Source: an uncultured Mycoplasmatota bacterium (GTDB lineage: Bacteria; Bacillota_I; Bacilli_A; RF39; UBA660). From it: 39,106 nucleotides of DNA. Below, one piece after another: positions 8,000 through 16,175 of this stretch. Position 1 is the stretch's first letter, and the number at the start of each line of letters is the position of its first letter. A program made the translations under genes and the position numbers. The DNA lies in NCBI GenBank assembly GCA_900546715.1, contig UREA01000012.1:1-39106 (forward strand), written 5' to 3'. The notes beneath the pieces were generated by a model. That model was given only the letters and a program-made list of their open reading frames with translations. It was not told the DNA's origin and did not search any database.

Positions 8000-8527
8000 A
8001 TGTCTAGTTTTAAAGAAATAGTGACAAAAGCAGTTATTGGTAAAGCTAAAAAGACAACTACTAATAGTTTTTCTTTAACTCCTGAAGAGGCTCCTAATAC
8101 GGTGTTAGGTTGTTGGGTAATAAATAATAAATTTAGTGGTACTAAAGCAAATGATGGTAGTGTAGTAGTTAATGGTTCATTTGATGTTAATGTTTGGTAT
8201 TCTTATGATGCTGATAAAAAAACAGCAGTAGCTACTCAAAACTTTAGTTATACTGATAATTTGAAAGTTCCACTAAAAGAAGATCATGCTCTAGATGATG
8301 CATCAGAAATTATTGTTAGAACGCTTAGACAACCAACAGTTACTAATGTATCAGTAGATAGTGGAGTAGTAAAACTTGATATTGAAAAGGAAATTGGAGT
8401 TGAAATTGTTGGAGATACTAAAGTTAAAGTAAGTGTTGAAGACGACTATGACGATTATGAAGAAATAGTTGATGATGATGACTTAGAATTAAATGATGAT
8501 TATTTAGAAGAAGAAAAAGAAAACTAA
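8000..8527 (+). CDS. cotE: Outer spore coat morphogenetic protein CotE
   Basis: CotE organises assembly of the outer spore coat on the mother-cell side of the forespore. The 175-aa product follows the Bacillus pattern throughout: an opening close to MS-(Y/F)-(R/K)-EI-(I/V)-TKAV, then LGCWVINNKF, GSFDVNVWYSYDADKKT, a VPLKEDHALDD segment, LRQPT, a VEIVGDTKVKVSVEDDYDD segment, and the acidic tail rich in Asp and Glu. Length is close to that of B. subtilis CotE (181 aa). The start has AGGAAGGTGA upstream. A sigma-K-like promoter precedes it. The gene is a single-gene unit ended by a bidirectional terminator. It is strong evidence that the organism makes endospores. Confidence 0.92.
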   Translation: MSSFKEIVTKAVIGKAKKTTTNSFSLTPEEAPNTVLGCWVINNKFSGTKANDGSVVVNGSFDVNVWYSYDADKKTAVATQNFSYTDNLKVPLKEDHALDDASEIIVRTLRQPTVTNVSVDSGVVKLDIEKEIGVEIVGDTKVKVSVEDDYDDYEEIVDDDDLELNDDYLEEEKEN

Positions 8528-8550
8528 AAAAAGTGCTCGAGCACTTTTTT
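8527..8550. terminator. Bidirectional terminator between cotE and the XRE gene
   Basis: A perfect palindrome, A6-GTGCTCGAGCAC-T6, lies between two converging genes, giving a stem with a T-run on either strand. Confidence 0.88.
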
Positions 8551-8758
8551 AGTTTTCACCATTTTCAATACTGATCAAATCTCCAGGAGTACAATTTAAA
8601 TATTTACAAAATTCTTCGATATATTTAAATGATATAGCAGTAGTTTTGCCATTAATAATTCTATTTAAATTTCTACTAGTCATATTCATTTGATTACATA
8701 ACCAATATTTAGTTTTATTTTCTTTTTTTAATAATTCTTCAATATTTATTTTTATCAT
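8549..8758 (-). CDS. Small XRE/Cro-type helix-turn-helix regulator
   Basis: A 69-aa single-domain DNA-binding protein starting at the ATG at 8758 (MIKINIEELL). Pattern: helices around KTKYWLCNQMNMTSRNLNRIINGKTT followed by ISFKYIEEFCKYLNCTPGDLI, the common Cro/C1 fold of the YozG-like type. Translation can be extended upstream to 8812, but that stretch is hydrophobic and unlike the family and runs into the rpsP promoter region, so the shorter form is preferred. The gene faces away from rpsP; the target is unknown, and autoregulation through the shared intergenic region is possible. Confidence 0.82.
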   Translation of the reverse strand: MIKINIEELLKKENKTKYWLCNQMNMTSRNLNRIINGKTTAISFKYIEEFCKYLNCTPGDLISIENGEN

Positions 8759-8803
8759 ATAAATATTATAGAATATAATGGAACTTAAGTCAACAAAAAA
8801 AGG

Positions 8804-8832
8804 TTGACACATATACTTAATTGTGGTAAAGT
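8804..8832 (+). promoter_or_regulatory. Vegetative promoter of rpsP-khpA
   Basis: TTGACA (8804-8809), 17-bp spacer, TAAAGT (8827-8832), followed by GAAGGAGG before the rpsP ATG at 8861. Confidence 0.8.
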
Positions 8833-8860
8833 TATATTAGTTAATTGAAGGAGGAAAATT

Positions 8861-9139
8861 ATGGCTGTAAAATTAAGATTAAAAAGAATGGGAGCTAAAC
8901 AAAAACCATTTTATCGTATTGTAGCTGCTGATGCGCGTTCTCCAAGAGATGGAAGATTTATTGAAACTGTTGGAACTTATAATCCAGTAGCACAACCTGC
9001 AGAAGTTAAAATTGATAAAGAACTTGCATTAAAATGGTTAAATAATGGAGCTCAACCAACTGATACTGTTGCTTCTTTATTAAGAAAAGAAGGTATCATG
9101 AAAGAATATAAAGATTCTAAAGTTAAAAAGGAAAAGTAA
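8861..9139 (+). CDS. rpsP: 30S ribosomal protein S16
   Basis: Small ribosomal subunit protein S16, 92 aa, normal length. The opening MAVKLRLKRMGAKQKPFYRI and the following VAADARSPRDGRFIE and GTYNP segments are diagnostic. It is needed for 30S assembly. It has its own vegetative promoter and a GAAGGAGG ribosome site, and is followed two bases later by khpA. In many Bacillota rpsP, khpA, rimM and trmD are together; here the unit ends after khpA at a terminator. Confidence 0.97.
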   Translation: MAVKLRLKRMGAKQKPFYRIVAADARSPRDGRFIETVGTYNPVAQPAEVKIDKELALKWLNNGAQPTDTVASLLRKEGIMKEYKDSKVKKEK

Positions 9140-9141
9140 TT

Positions 9142-9387
9142 ATGAGTATAGTAGAGTATACAGACTTTTTAGTAAAGTCTTTAGTTAGCGAACCAGATTT
9201 AGTTAAAGTTGATTTCTTTGATGCTGATGAAGATACAAAAATATTAGAAATAATAGTACCTGAAGCGGATATGAAATTAATTATTGGCAAAAATGGTAAA
9301 AATGCATCTGCCATTAGAACATTAATTCAAGCTTTTGCTTTTATTCATAAAATGCCAAAGGTAAGAATTAATATTGATGCTTACTAA
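9142..9387 (+). CDS. khpA: KH-domain RNA-binding protein KhpA
   Basis: An 81-aa single KH-domain protein, normal length. The GXXG loop reads GKNG (49-52) inside IIGKNGKNASAIRTL, followed by the usual helix and the last strand KVRINID. In Gram-positive bacteria KhpA pairs with KhpB (Jag/EloR) and binds many RNAs, affecting cell elongation and division. It starts two bases after rpsP with AAGGA inside the rpsP end, so the two are translationally linked. No KhpB is in the window. Confidence 0.93.
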   Translation: MSIVEYTDFLVKSLVSEPDLVKVDFFDADEDTKILEIIVPEADMKLIIGKNGKNASAIRTLIQAFAFIHKMPKVRINIDAY

Positions 9388-9412
9388 ACACTAGGATTCT
9401 AGTGTTTTTTTT
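9386..9412 (+). terminator. Terminator of rpsP-khpA
   Basis: AAACACTAG pairs with CTAGTGTTT around a GATT loop, followed by a T-run. The left arm begins in the khpA stop codon. Confidence 0.85.
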
Positions 9413-9440
9413 CTTGACAAAAATTAGACACTTCCCAAAA

Positions 9441-9449
9441 TGTTATAAT
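9441..9449 (+). promoter_or_regulatory. Extended -10 promoter of the surface protein gene
   Basis: TGTTATAAT is a TGn-TATAAT extended -10 element. The nearest TTGACA (9414-9419) is 24 bp away, too far for a normal -35, so the promoter probably depends on the extended -10. Confidence 0.55.
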
Positions 9450-9495
9450 TGAGAATGTTAAAAAATTGTGTTAACATTAAAATAGGAGGAAGAAA

Positions 9496-11214
9496 ATGAA
9501 AAAAATTAATATTTTAAGTTTAGGGGTTTTGACATTCTTAATTGGTGGTTTTACTGTTAGTGCTGCATCAATGCCTGATGATGATAATGGTAAAATTACA
9601 TTAACTGAAGATATCGATTTAACAGAAACTTTTACTGTTAATGCTGATGAAGAAATAACTTTAGACCTTGCTGGTCATACAATTACAGGCAGTGCTGATA
9701 TCAATTATTACACAATTGAAAATAATGGAAAATTAACAATAATTGATAGTGGTACTGATGGAAAAATAATTTGTGGAGAAGAAAGTTCATCTTGTATCAG
9801 AAACAATAAAGGTACATTAAATATTGATGGAGTATATGTAGAATCTCCATTTGCTACTATCAAGAATGAAGCAGATTCTACTCTTGCTGTTAAAAATTCT
9901 GAAATAGTATCTACTCACGTTGGTAATAGCTTGTCTGGAGGATTTACTGGAGCTTTACAAAACTGGGGTAGTGCAACAGTAGATAACACAACTATTACTG
10001 CTGCAAGTGACTATGCGGTTTTTGCAAGAAGTGGTGCTGATGAAGGAAAAAGTTCAGATATAACTATTTCTAATTCCAATTTAAGTGGTTCATACTTTGT
10101 TGTAACTGAAAGAACAAATAGTACAACTACTACTCAAACAATCAATATAAGTGATTCAACACTAAGTGGTAGAGCAAGTATTTCAAACAATGGTTCAATC
10201 CAAAGTTATAGTGGTGATATTACATTAACTACTAATCATGTATCAGTAAATAATACTGTTATTGCTAATAGTGAAGCTGGTACTAAAATAACTTTAGATG
10301 TAGACTATAATACTACTTTAGCAATACCTGATGGTGTTACAGTAGTTATTCCAGAAGATCATACTTTAACGGTACCTACTAATGGAGTTAAAGTTGGTAA
10401 TGGTACTCTAGATTTACAAGGAAAAATGGTTAATGGTAATGTATTAGTAGAAAACACAAATGGTTATTATCCAACTTTAAGAGATGCTGTTCAAAGTATT
10501 AAATTAGATACAACTGGTACAGAAATTACTTTATTAAATGATACTAATGAAACTAGAAATATCTCAATTTCTAGAAAAGAAATAACCATTGACTTAAATG
10601 GTCATGATATAAATAGTACTACTGGTATTAATTTAGCAAATAGTGCTACAATTGAAATAACTGATAGTAGTGATAATGAAGGATTAGTTAATACTACAGT
10701 TACTAATAGTGGTAAACTTACAATAAGTGGTGGTAAATTTAATAATGTTCCAACAACTAATCAAGGTGCAACTACTACTTTAGTTGGTGGTACATTCCCA
10801 GCTGATGAAATTGCTGATTTAGAAGTTCCAGAAGATAAGGAAATAATAACTAATGAAGATGGAACAGCATCAATTGTTTATAAAGCTGCGGATTACACAA
10901 AAGTAGATGAAGCAATCAAAAATGCTGAAGCAATTGATAGAAGTAAATATACTGAAGAATCTCTAAAAGCATTAGATGATGCTATTAAAGCAATAGATAG
11001 AACTTTAAGACTTGATAAACAAGCAGAAGTTGATGCTATGGCTGATGCAATAAATAATGCAATTGCAAGTTTAGTTGAAATAACTGAAGATCCAAATACA
11101 GATATTGAAAACCCAAGTACTAGCGATAATGTTGGAGTATTTATGGCTCTTGGAGCAATTTCGGTAATGGGACTTGCAGCAGCAACTGTAGTTCTTAAAA
11201 AAAGACATAATTAA
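9496..11214 (+). CDS. Cell-wall-anchored surface protein with beta-strand repeats and a FIVAR domain
   Basis: Secreted 572-aa protein. The signal peptide covers about residues 1-23 (cleavage near VSA-A). The bulk is Thr/Ser/Asn-rich, with strand-turn repeats of the parallel beta-helix kind. The first region (ITLTEDIDL, ITLDLAGHTI, NNGKLTI-DSG) is echoed after about residue 325 by ITLLNDTN, ITIDLNGHDI and NSGKLTISGG, suggesting an internal duplication. Residues about 470-530 form a helical FIVAR-like domain (YTKVDEAIKNAEAID to INNAIASL). The C-terminus has NPSTSDN (539-545), a hydrophobic span and KKRHN, the layout of a sortase signal with a non-LPXTG motif. AGGAGGAA precedes the ATG. Adhesion or glycan binding is plausible; no ligand can be named. 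Confidence 0.82.
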   Translation: MKKINILSLGVLTFLIGGFTVSAASMPDDDNGKITLTEDIDLTETFTVNADEEITLDLAGHTITGSADINYYTIENNGKLTIIDSGTDGKIICGEESSSCIRNNKGTLNIDGVYVESPFATIKNEADSTLAVKNSEIVSTHVGNSLSGGFTGALQNWGSATVDNTTITAASDYAVFARSGADEGKSSDITISNSNLSGSYFVVTERTNSTTTTQTINISDSTLSGRASISNNGSIQSYSGDITLTTNHVSVNNTVIANSEAGTKITLDVDYNTTLAIPDGVTVVIPEDHTLTVPTNGVKVGNGTLDLQGKMVNGNVLVENTNGYYPTLRDAVQSIKLDTTGTEITLLNDTNETRNISISRKEITIDLNGHDINSTTGINLANSATIEITDSSDNEGLVNTTVTNSGKLTISGGKFNNVPTTNQGATTTLVGGTFPADEIADLEVPEDKEIITNEDGTASIVYKAADYTKVDEAIKNAEAIDRSKYTEESLKALDDAIKAIDRTLRLDKQAEVDAMADAINNAIASLVEITEDPNTDIENPSTSDNVGVFMALGAISVMGLAAATVVLKKRHN

Positions 11215-11217
11215 AAA

Positions 11218-11245
11218 TTAAAAGAACCTAGGAAGGTTCTTTTAA
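11218..11245. terminator. Bidirectional terminator between the surface protein gene and sigK
   Basis: TTAAAAGAACC pairs with GGTTCTTTTAA around TAGGAA. It lies between convergent genes and overlaps the sigK stop codon. Confidence 0.82.
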
Positions 11246-11934
11246 TCAATATTTTTGTTTTTTATAAATTCTGTGAGCATTTTAGTAAGTGCTCTTTTTT
11301 CTATTCTAGAAACATAACTACGAGATATTTTAAGCTCTTTAGCAATTTCTTTTTGAGTCATTTCTCTAGTGTTATATAAACCATATCTTTTAATAATTAT
11401 TTCTTTTTCTCTAGGGTTTAATAATTTCAAATATTCATTTAAAAGAATTATATTATTTTTAATTTCTAATTTATTAAATAAATCCATCCCTTTATCTTTG
11501 ATCATATCAATTAAATTAATTTCATTTCCTTCTTTATCAAAACCAATTGAATCATTTAGGCTTATTGTATTACCTCTATTTTTATTACTACGATAATACA
11601 TTAATATTTCATTTTGAATACACCGTGCCGCATAGGTGGTAATCTTAGTTTTTTTATTATTTTTATAACTATCAATTCCTTTAATAAGGCCAATAGTTCC
11701 AATACTTATTAAATCATCTGTATCTCCCGCCGCATCAAATTTCTTAACTATATGAGCAACTAATCTTAAATTGTGTTCTATAAGTTTATTTCGAGCCCTC
11801 TTATCACCATTAAGCATATTTTTTATAGCTTCGCTTTCTTCTTCTTCAGAAAGTGGTTCAGGAAAGACATTATTAGAATAACTTCCAGTAAAAAATAGTA
11901 AATCTTTTAAAATATTAAACAAATTAAATAACAT
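11242..11934 (-). CDS. sigK: Late mother-cell sporulation sigma factor, pro-sigma-K
   Basis: Sigma-K directs late mother-cell transcription during sporulation (coat, maturation). The 230-aa protein shows the SigK pattern: FPEPLSEEEE, RNKLIEHNLRLVAHIVKKF, DLISIGTIGLIKGIDSY and TYAARCIQNEILMY in region 2; then LNPREKEIIIKRYGL and EIAKELKISRSYVSRIEKRA in region 4. The first 20 or so hydrophobic residues (MLFNLFNILKDLLFFTGSYS) match the pro-peptide that SpoIVFB removes, so inactive pro-sigma-K regulation is likely. The gene is uninterrupted: no skin-type element splits it. TAAGGTG precedes the start. An AATACACT sequence about 15-22 bp upstream resembles a sigma-E -10 element but is weak evidence. 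It is divergent from the large sigma cluster. Confidence 0.94.
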   Translation of the reverse strand: MLFNLFNILKDLLFFTGSYSNNVFPEPLSEEEESEAIKNMLNGDKRARNKLIEHNLRLVAHIVKKFDAAGDTDDLISIGTIGLIKGIDSYKNNKKTKITTYAARCIQNEILMYYRSNKNRGNTISLNDSIGFDKEGNEINLIDMIKDKGMDLFNKLEIKNNIILLNEYLKLLNPREKEIIIKRYGLYNTREMTQKEIAKELKISRSYVSRIEKRALTKMLTEFIKNKNID

Positions 11935-11975
11935 AAAAACACCTTAGTAAAGTGTATTCGAATGTTTTTAATTTA

Positions 11976-12004
11976 TTTACAGAAGAATGAATTTTTGCTA
12001 TAAT
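11976..12004 (+). promoter_or_regulatory. Vegetative promoter of the three-gene sigma-like operon
   Basis: TTTACA (11976-11981), 17-bp spacer and TATAAT (11999-12004), preceded by TG at the extended -10 position. It is a strong housekeeping promoter in the short gap between divergent sigK and the first large sigma-like gene. Confidence 0.85.
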
Positions 12005-12027
12005 AACTCATTAAAGGAAGTGTTTTT

Positions 12028-13674
12028 ATGCCTAATTTACAAAAAGAATTTTATTTTTACGACACTAAAACTTTTACTAGTAGGAACTTTATAATAAAAG
12101 AATTACAAGATAGATTTTATAAAAAAGATATCTCTTGGTTAGTTTTGTATACCGAATCTCTAAGTATTAATAATAATCATTTATATTTATTTGAAAAAAT
12201 TACAGATATTTTTAAAAATTATAATTTAATACCCACTTATAGGCATTTATATAAAATGCTAAAGAACTCTCCTAAATTTGAGGAGATAGTTAAGAATTGT
12301 TATAGTGTTTATCAAAATAATCCAGAAATTTTTGGAAATGTTCAAATATTAATTTTCGAAAATTATCAGAAAATGCAAAACAAATATATAAATTATGGGG
12401 ATACTACAGTAATTTATGAATATTTTGTTAAAATGCAAGAAGGTAATTATTCTTTTTATCGTGATAAAATCTTTAAATATTTTTATCCATTATTACTTAA
12501 TATTGCTGCTCGGAAATCAAATATGGCTAATTTTGATGAATTAGTGCAAGTGGGAAGTATTGCACTGCTTAAAGCAATTGATAATTTTGATATTGACAAG
12601 TTAGATTATATGTATAACTTTTTTAATAAATCTATAAATATGTATTTCAATAGATATTTAAGTAAGAACGAAAATAATCCATCCCTAAATAATTTATCAT
12701 TATCAATTGATACTTTTGAAGATGATATAATTGATTCTTGTTTAAGTATAGACATGCAAAAATTACTTAATACCTTGTCAGTTGAAGATGCTAAATTTAT
12801 TAAAATGTATTTTGGTATTGGAGGACTTGCTAAAAGCATGAATGATTTAGCTAAAATATATAATATTAGTAAAACCAGCGTTTATAATCGTTATCAAAAA
12901 ATAATTAAAAAATTAAGACAAAGTGAAGGGAAAAAATATGTTATTGATTACTATGAAGATGATGCTCATATAGTTAAGGAATTTTTAGATAATATAGCTA
13001 CTATAAAAGCTTTCTTTAATTATTTAAATCTTGCAGAAAGAGAAATAATCACTATTGCTTTTGGCAAGAATTTTAATTCTATTAATCATCGTTTTATAAA
13101 AGCTAAAAAAGTCGAAATATTAAAAATATTTAAAAAAATAAATCGGCTTGCTCATTTACCTCATAACACTAGCAGGCTTTATGATGTTTTGTGGTTAGAT
13201 GATGCAAAGTATATAAAAGTATTAGAACTAATTCAAAATAATTATTTATTATATAGTATTTTTAGTAAAGTTTTTAAGAAGAAATTAAATGGTTATGAGA
13301 ACACTTTAGATTTAACTCCAGATGAAATGATTGCATATAAGGAACTTGTTATTAGTATAAATACTGATGTAGATAGTTTTATTAGTTTGTATGAAGTAGT
13401 ATCCTTGCCAAAGTATGAAGTGGTTCCCACTAATTTAGTTAATATGCATTATAAAATAGCTGCTAATTTACTTCCAGAGGAATACCGCAGGGTAGTTATG
13501 CTTAGATTAGGTTTATATAATGGCTTTATTTATCCTTATCATGCAATTAGTGAAATGTTAAACATTGATTTAAAAGTAGTAATCCAGTTATTTAATGGAG
13601 GAATGGTAATATATCAAAACATCTTGGAAGATTACAATCATAAATATGGAACAAAATTAGAAAGGAGAATTTAA
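12028..13674 (+). CDS. Large sigma-70-like protein 1, degenerate core
   Basis: A 548-aa protein with recognisable but weakened sigma-70 parts. Region 2-like: residues about 145-212 (FDELVQVGSIALLKAIDNFD corresponds to the D-L-I-Q-E-G-x-I-G-L core). Region 4-like: about 246-297, ending in helix-turn-helix DLAKIYNISKTSVYNRYQKI. No region 3 and no RpoD-box tryptophan patch is visible. An N-terminal leader (QKEFYFYDTKTF) resembles that of the next two proteins. The C-terminal part has a repeat-like LLYSIFSKVFKKKL and a final domain from about 481 (LLPEEYRRVVMLRLGLYNG) shared by all three. AAAGGAAG precedes the ATG. The stop directly abuts the next start codon, so translation is coupled. It could be a divergent sigma factor, or a regulator that competes with or assists its neighbours. 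Confidence 0.75.
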   Translation: MPNLQKEFYFYDTKTFTSRNFIIKELQDRFYKKDISWLVLYTESLSINNNHLYLFEKITDIFKNYNLIPTYRHLYKMLKNSPKFEEIVKNCYSVYQNNPEIFGNVQILIFENYQKMQNKYINYGDTTVIYEYFVKMQEGNYSFYRDKIFKYFYPLLLNIAARKSNMANFDELVQVGSIALLKAIDNFDIDKLDYMYNFFNKSINMYFNRYLSKNENNPSLNNLSLSIDTFEDDIIDSCLSIDMQKLLNTLSVEDAKFIKMYFGIGGLAKSMNDLAKIYNISKTSVYNRYQKIIKKLRQSEGKKYVIDYYEDDAHIVKEFLDNIATIKAFFNYLNLAEREIITIAFGKNFNSINHRFIKAKKVEILKIFKKINRLAHLPHNTSRLYDVLWLDDAKYIKVLELIQNNYLLYSIFSKVFKKKLNGYENTLDLTPDEMIAYKELVISINTDVDSFISLYEVVSLPKYEVVPTNLVNMHYKIAANLLPEEYRRVVMLRLGLYNGFIYPYHAISEMLNIDLKVVIQLFNGGMVIYQNILEDYNHKYGTKLERRI

Positions 13675-16173
13675 ATGGTTGATAAATTGTTTGAAAAATT
13701 TAATTTTTATAATAACGATATAAAATTTTATCAAAGTATTGCGGATAAATTTAGTGATTTTGATTCCGCTTTTGGATATATTGTTGATTTAATTAATAAA
13801 GATATTAAAAGTGGTAATATTAACTTTTTTATTAAAGATATTAATTCATCTAATATTTTAGAAAAAATTACAGAGTTACTTACCTTACTTAGAGATTTAA
13901 ATATTGAATTAGATATAAATGATATTGCTAATTTAATCAAAAAAACTCCGGAATTAGATTTAATGTTAAATAAATTATTTAAAACTCTAGAACATGTTTC
14001 AGAAGATGATATAAACAAAATAACTAATAATGAATATGTAAAAGATTTCTTAATTACCTATGCAATTATTAAAGATATATATGATATTGATTTAAGTATG
14101 GATGAATGTGCTATAAAATCAGATGTAACTAGTGATCATGTTCGTGATTATATTCATCAAATTATGCAAATACCTATGATGTCTTATGAACAAATTATTG
14201 AAAACTATCGTAGGCAAGAAGAATTAAAAAAACAAATTGCTTTAGGAAGAGATATTTTAAAAAATACTGAAAAACTTAATTATTTAAGAAATTTAGTAGT
14301 TAATGCCAATTTAAGATTAGTTGTAAGTATTGCTAAGAGATTTAGATATCGGGGATTAGAATTTATGGATTTAATTAATGAAGGTAATATTGGATTGATG
14401 AAGGCTGCGGAAAAATATAATTATAAATCAGAAAATCAATTTGGTACCTATGCCACTTGGTGGATTAGACAAGCTATAGGTTTGTCTTTAAGTAAAACTG
14501 GCAATACAATTGTTCTTCCAAGAGACGTTTCAGGAAAAATCGCAAATATAAATCGTATTAAAAGAAAACTTGCTCTTGAATTAAATAAAGAACCAACAAA
14601 TGCTGATATTGCCATCTATTTGGATGTTGATGAAAAAGAAATAAATGAGTTTTTAGATTATGCTCAAGTGGTAACTTCTCTAGATGTAAAAGTTGGTGAA
14701 GATGAATCAGCTACTTTGGGAGAATTCCTAGAATCTAATATTAATTTGGAAGAAGATTTTATAAATGGTGTGACCCAAAATATTTTAAATGATGAATTAA
14801 AAGCCCTAGGTTCTGATTTAGAATTTATTATTAGAGCGCGTTTTGGTATTAATGATCCTAAAAATCCTAAAAAGGAATTTGAACGAAAACATACATTAGA
14901 TGAAGTCAGCAAAATGTTTAATGTAACTAGAGAGCGAATTAGACAAAAAGAAGCTAAGGCATTAAGAAAATTAAGTTTAAACCCTAATTTAAGAAGTATT
15001 GCAAGTATTAGTAGTGAAGTAACTAGTTTTTGGGATTTTTTCCCAGGAGTAAATAAAGAAAAGATATTTAAAAATATTAAAAGATTATCTTATGATTATA
15101 AGTTTGCTTTATTTCAAATGTTTGGTTATGATTTAAATAGCTATAATGTTGTTAAAAGAGAGACAAAAAAACAAGGAGAAAAAGCTATTAAGCTACTGCA
15201 AAAGATGTTAGAAAGTCCGAGAAATAAATCTGTTTATACTTTACAAGAAAAATTAAAAGGTTCCAGTAAAGATATTGAACTGCTCGCACAAGATTTGCAA
15301 AATGATTCAGAAAAGGCCATATTATTTCAAGTTTTTGGGGCAGACTTAAGTGAAATAATTGATGAAGATGAATTAGATGTTGATGTTAAAAATAAATTAA
15401 ATGTTTTATATGAATCACTTAAAATTAATACTAAAATACTTGCTCCATCTTCATATTTAAAAGAAATATTAAAGGCTACTGATACAGAAATAGAGTACTT
15501 AAATAAAAATGAAGGTACAACAACTAAAAAATATCAATTATTAAGTAAGATATATGGTTTGAATTATAAGGAAATTCATTATTATGAATTTAAGGATAGA
15601 GAAGAATATCATAGTTACTATATTTATATTAATTATTTAAAAAAACAATTAAATAGTTACCGAATTAAACATAAAAGCATCGATTATATTCATCTAGTTG
15701 ATAGACCACTTACAGATATTTTAAATGTAAGTAGGGAAGAAATTACTAATTTAATAAATATAATTAATATCAGAACTAAACAATATATTTGCCTAAGTAA
15801 AATATTTGGTACTGACTTACTTAAGGAAGATGTATATTATTTAATTAAAGATTATCCTGAATTATCTTTATATTATAATTCTTTATTTCATTTTAGAAAT
15901 CTAATATTAAGTTATAGAGATAATATTAGTTTACTTGATGAATGCATTAATAGTCTGCCGGAGCAATATAGATTAATTATCTCTTTATATTTAGGTGTAA
16001 TAGATAATATTAGATATGATTGTGAGAATATTGCTATGATGCTTGAACAAGATGAAGAAGAGGTAAATAATAAACTAAAGATGAGTATTTATTTAATTGA
16101 AGTAATCTTAGAAAAAGTTAAAGATAAGTCTAAGGAAAAAGTAAAAGTTTTAAATCTTATTAGAGGAGAATAG
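13675..16173 (+). CDS. Large sigma-70 family factor 2 with long C-terminal extension
   Basis: An 832-aa protein, more than twice the length of a typical Bacillota sigma-A. The sigma-70 core is complete: region 1.2 (about 153-178), region 2 (205-275, ANLRLVVSIAKRFRYRGLEF, INEGNIGLMKAAEKY, FGTYATWWIRQAI), region 3 (285-340) and region 4 (375-436, DEVSKMFNVTRERIRQKEAK). It has a roughly 150-residue N-terminal leader (FEKFNFYNNDIKFYQSI) and a 390-residue C-terminal extension. The extension carries at least four degenerate repeats with signatures ALFQMFGYDL, ILFQVFGADL, LLSKIYGLNY and CLSKIFGTDL, then a terminal SLPEQYRLIISLYLG domain from about residue 760. Intact promoter-melting residues suggest a working sigma factor. 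No known family with this layout is recognised. Confidence 0.82.
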   Translation: MVDKLFEKFNFYNNDIKFYQSIADKFSDFDSAFGYIVDLINKDIKSGNINFFIKDINSSNILEKITELLTLLRDLNIELDINDIANLIKKTPELDLMLNKLFKTLEHVSEDDINKITNNEYVKDFLITYAIIKDIYDIDLSMDECAIKSDVTSDHVRDYIHQIMQIPMMSYEQIIENYRRQEELKKQIALGRDILKNTEKLNYLRNLVVNANLRLVVSIAKRFRYRGLEFMDLINEGNIGLMKAAEKYNYKSENQFGTYATWWIRQAIGLSLSKTGNTIVLPRDVSGKIANINRIKRKLALELNKEPTNADIAIYLDVDEKEINEFLDYAQVVTSLDVKVGEDESATLGEFLESNINLEEDFINGVTQNILNDELKALGSDLEFIIRARFGINDPKNPKKEFERKHTLDEVSKMFNVTRERIRQKEAKALRKLSLNPNLRSIASISSEVTSFWDFFPGVNKEKIFKNIKRLSYDYKFALFQMFGYDLNSYNVVKRETKKQGEKAIKLLQKMLESPRNKSVYTLQEKLKGSSKDIELLAQDLQNDSEKAILFQVFGADLSEIIDEDELDVDVKNKLNVLYESLKINTKILAPSSYLKEILKATDTEIEYLNKNEGTTTKKYQLLSKIYGLNYKEIHYYEFKDREEYHSYYIYINYLKKQLNSYRIKHKSIDYIHLVDRPLTDILNVSREEITNLINIINIRTKQYICLSKIFGTDLLKEDVYYLIKDYPELSLYYNSLFHFRNLILSYRDNISLLDECINSLPEQYRLIISLYLGVIDNIRYDCENIAMMLEQDEEEVNNKLKMSIYLIEVILEKVKDKSKEKVKVLNLIRGE

Positions 16174-16175
16174 TT

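Noticed and set aside
8759..8812. N-terminal extension of the XRE regulator
   Set aside because: The extra residues are unlike the family and run into the rpsP promoter region; the ATG at 8758 begins at the usual fold boundary.
9414..9419. TTGACA as the -35 box of the surface protein gene
   Set aside because: It is 24 bp from TATAAT; the extended -10 element explains the promoter better.
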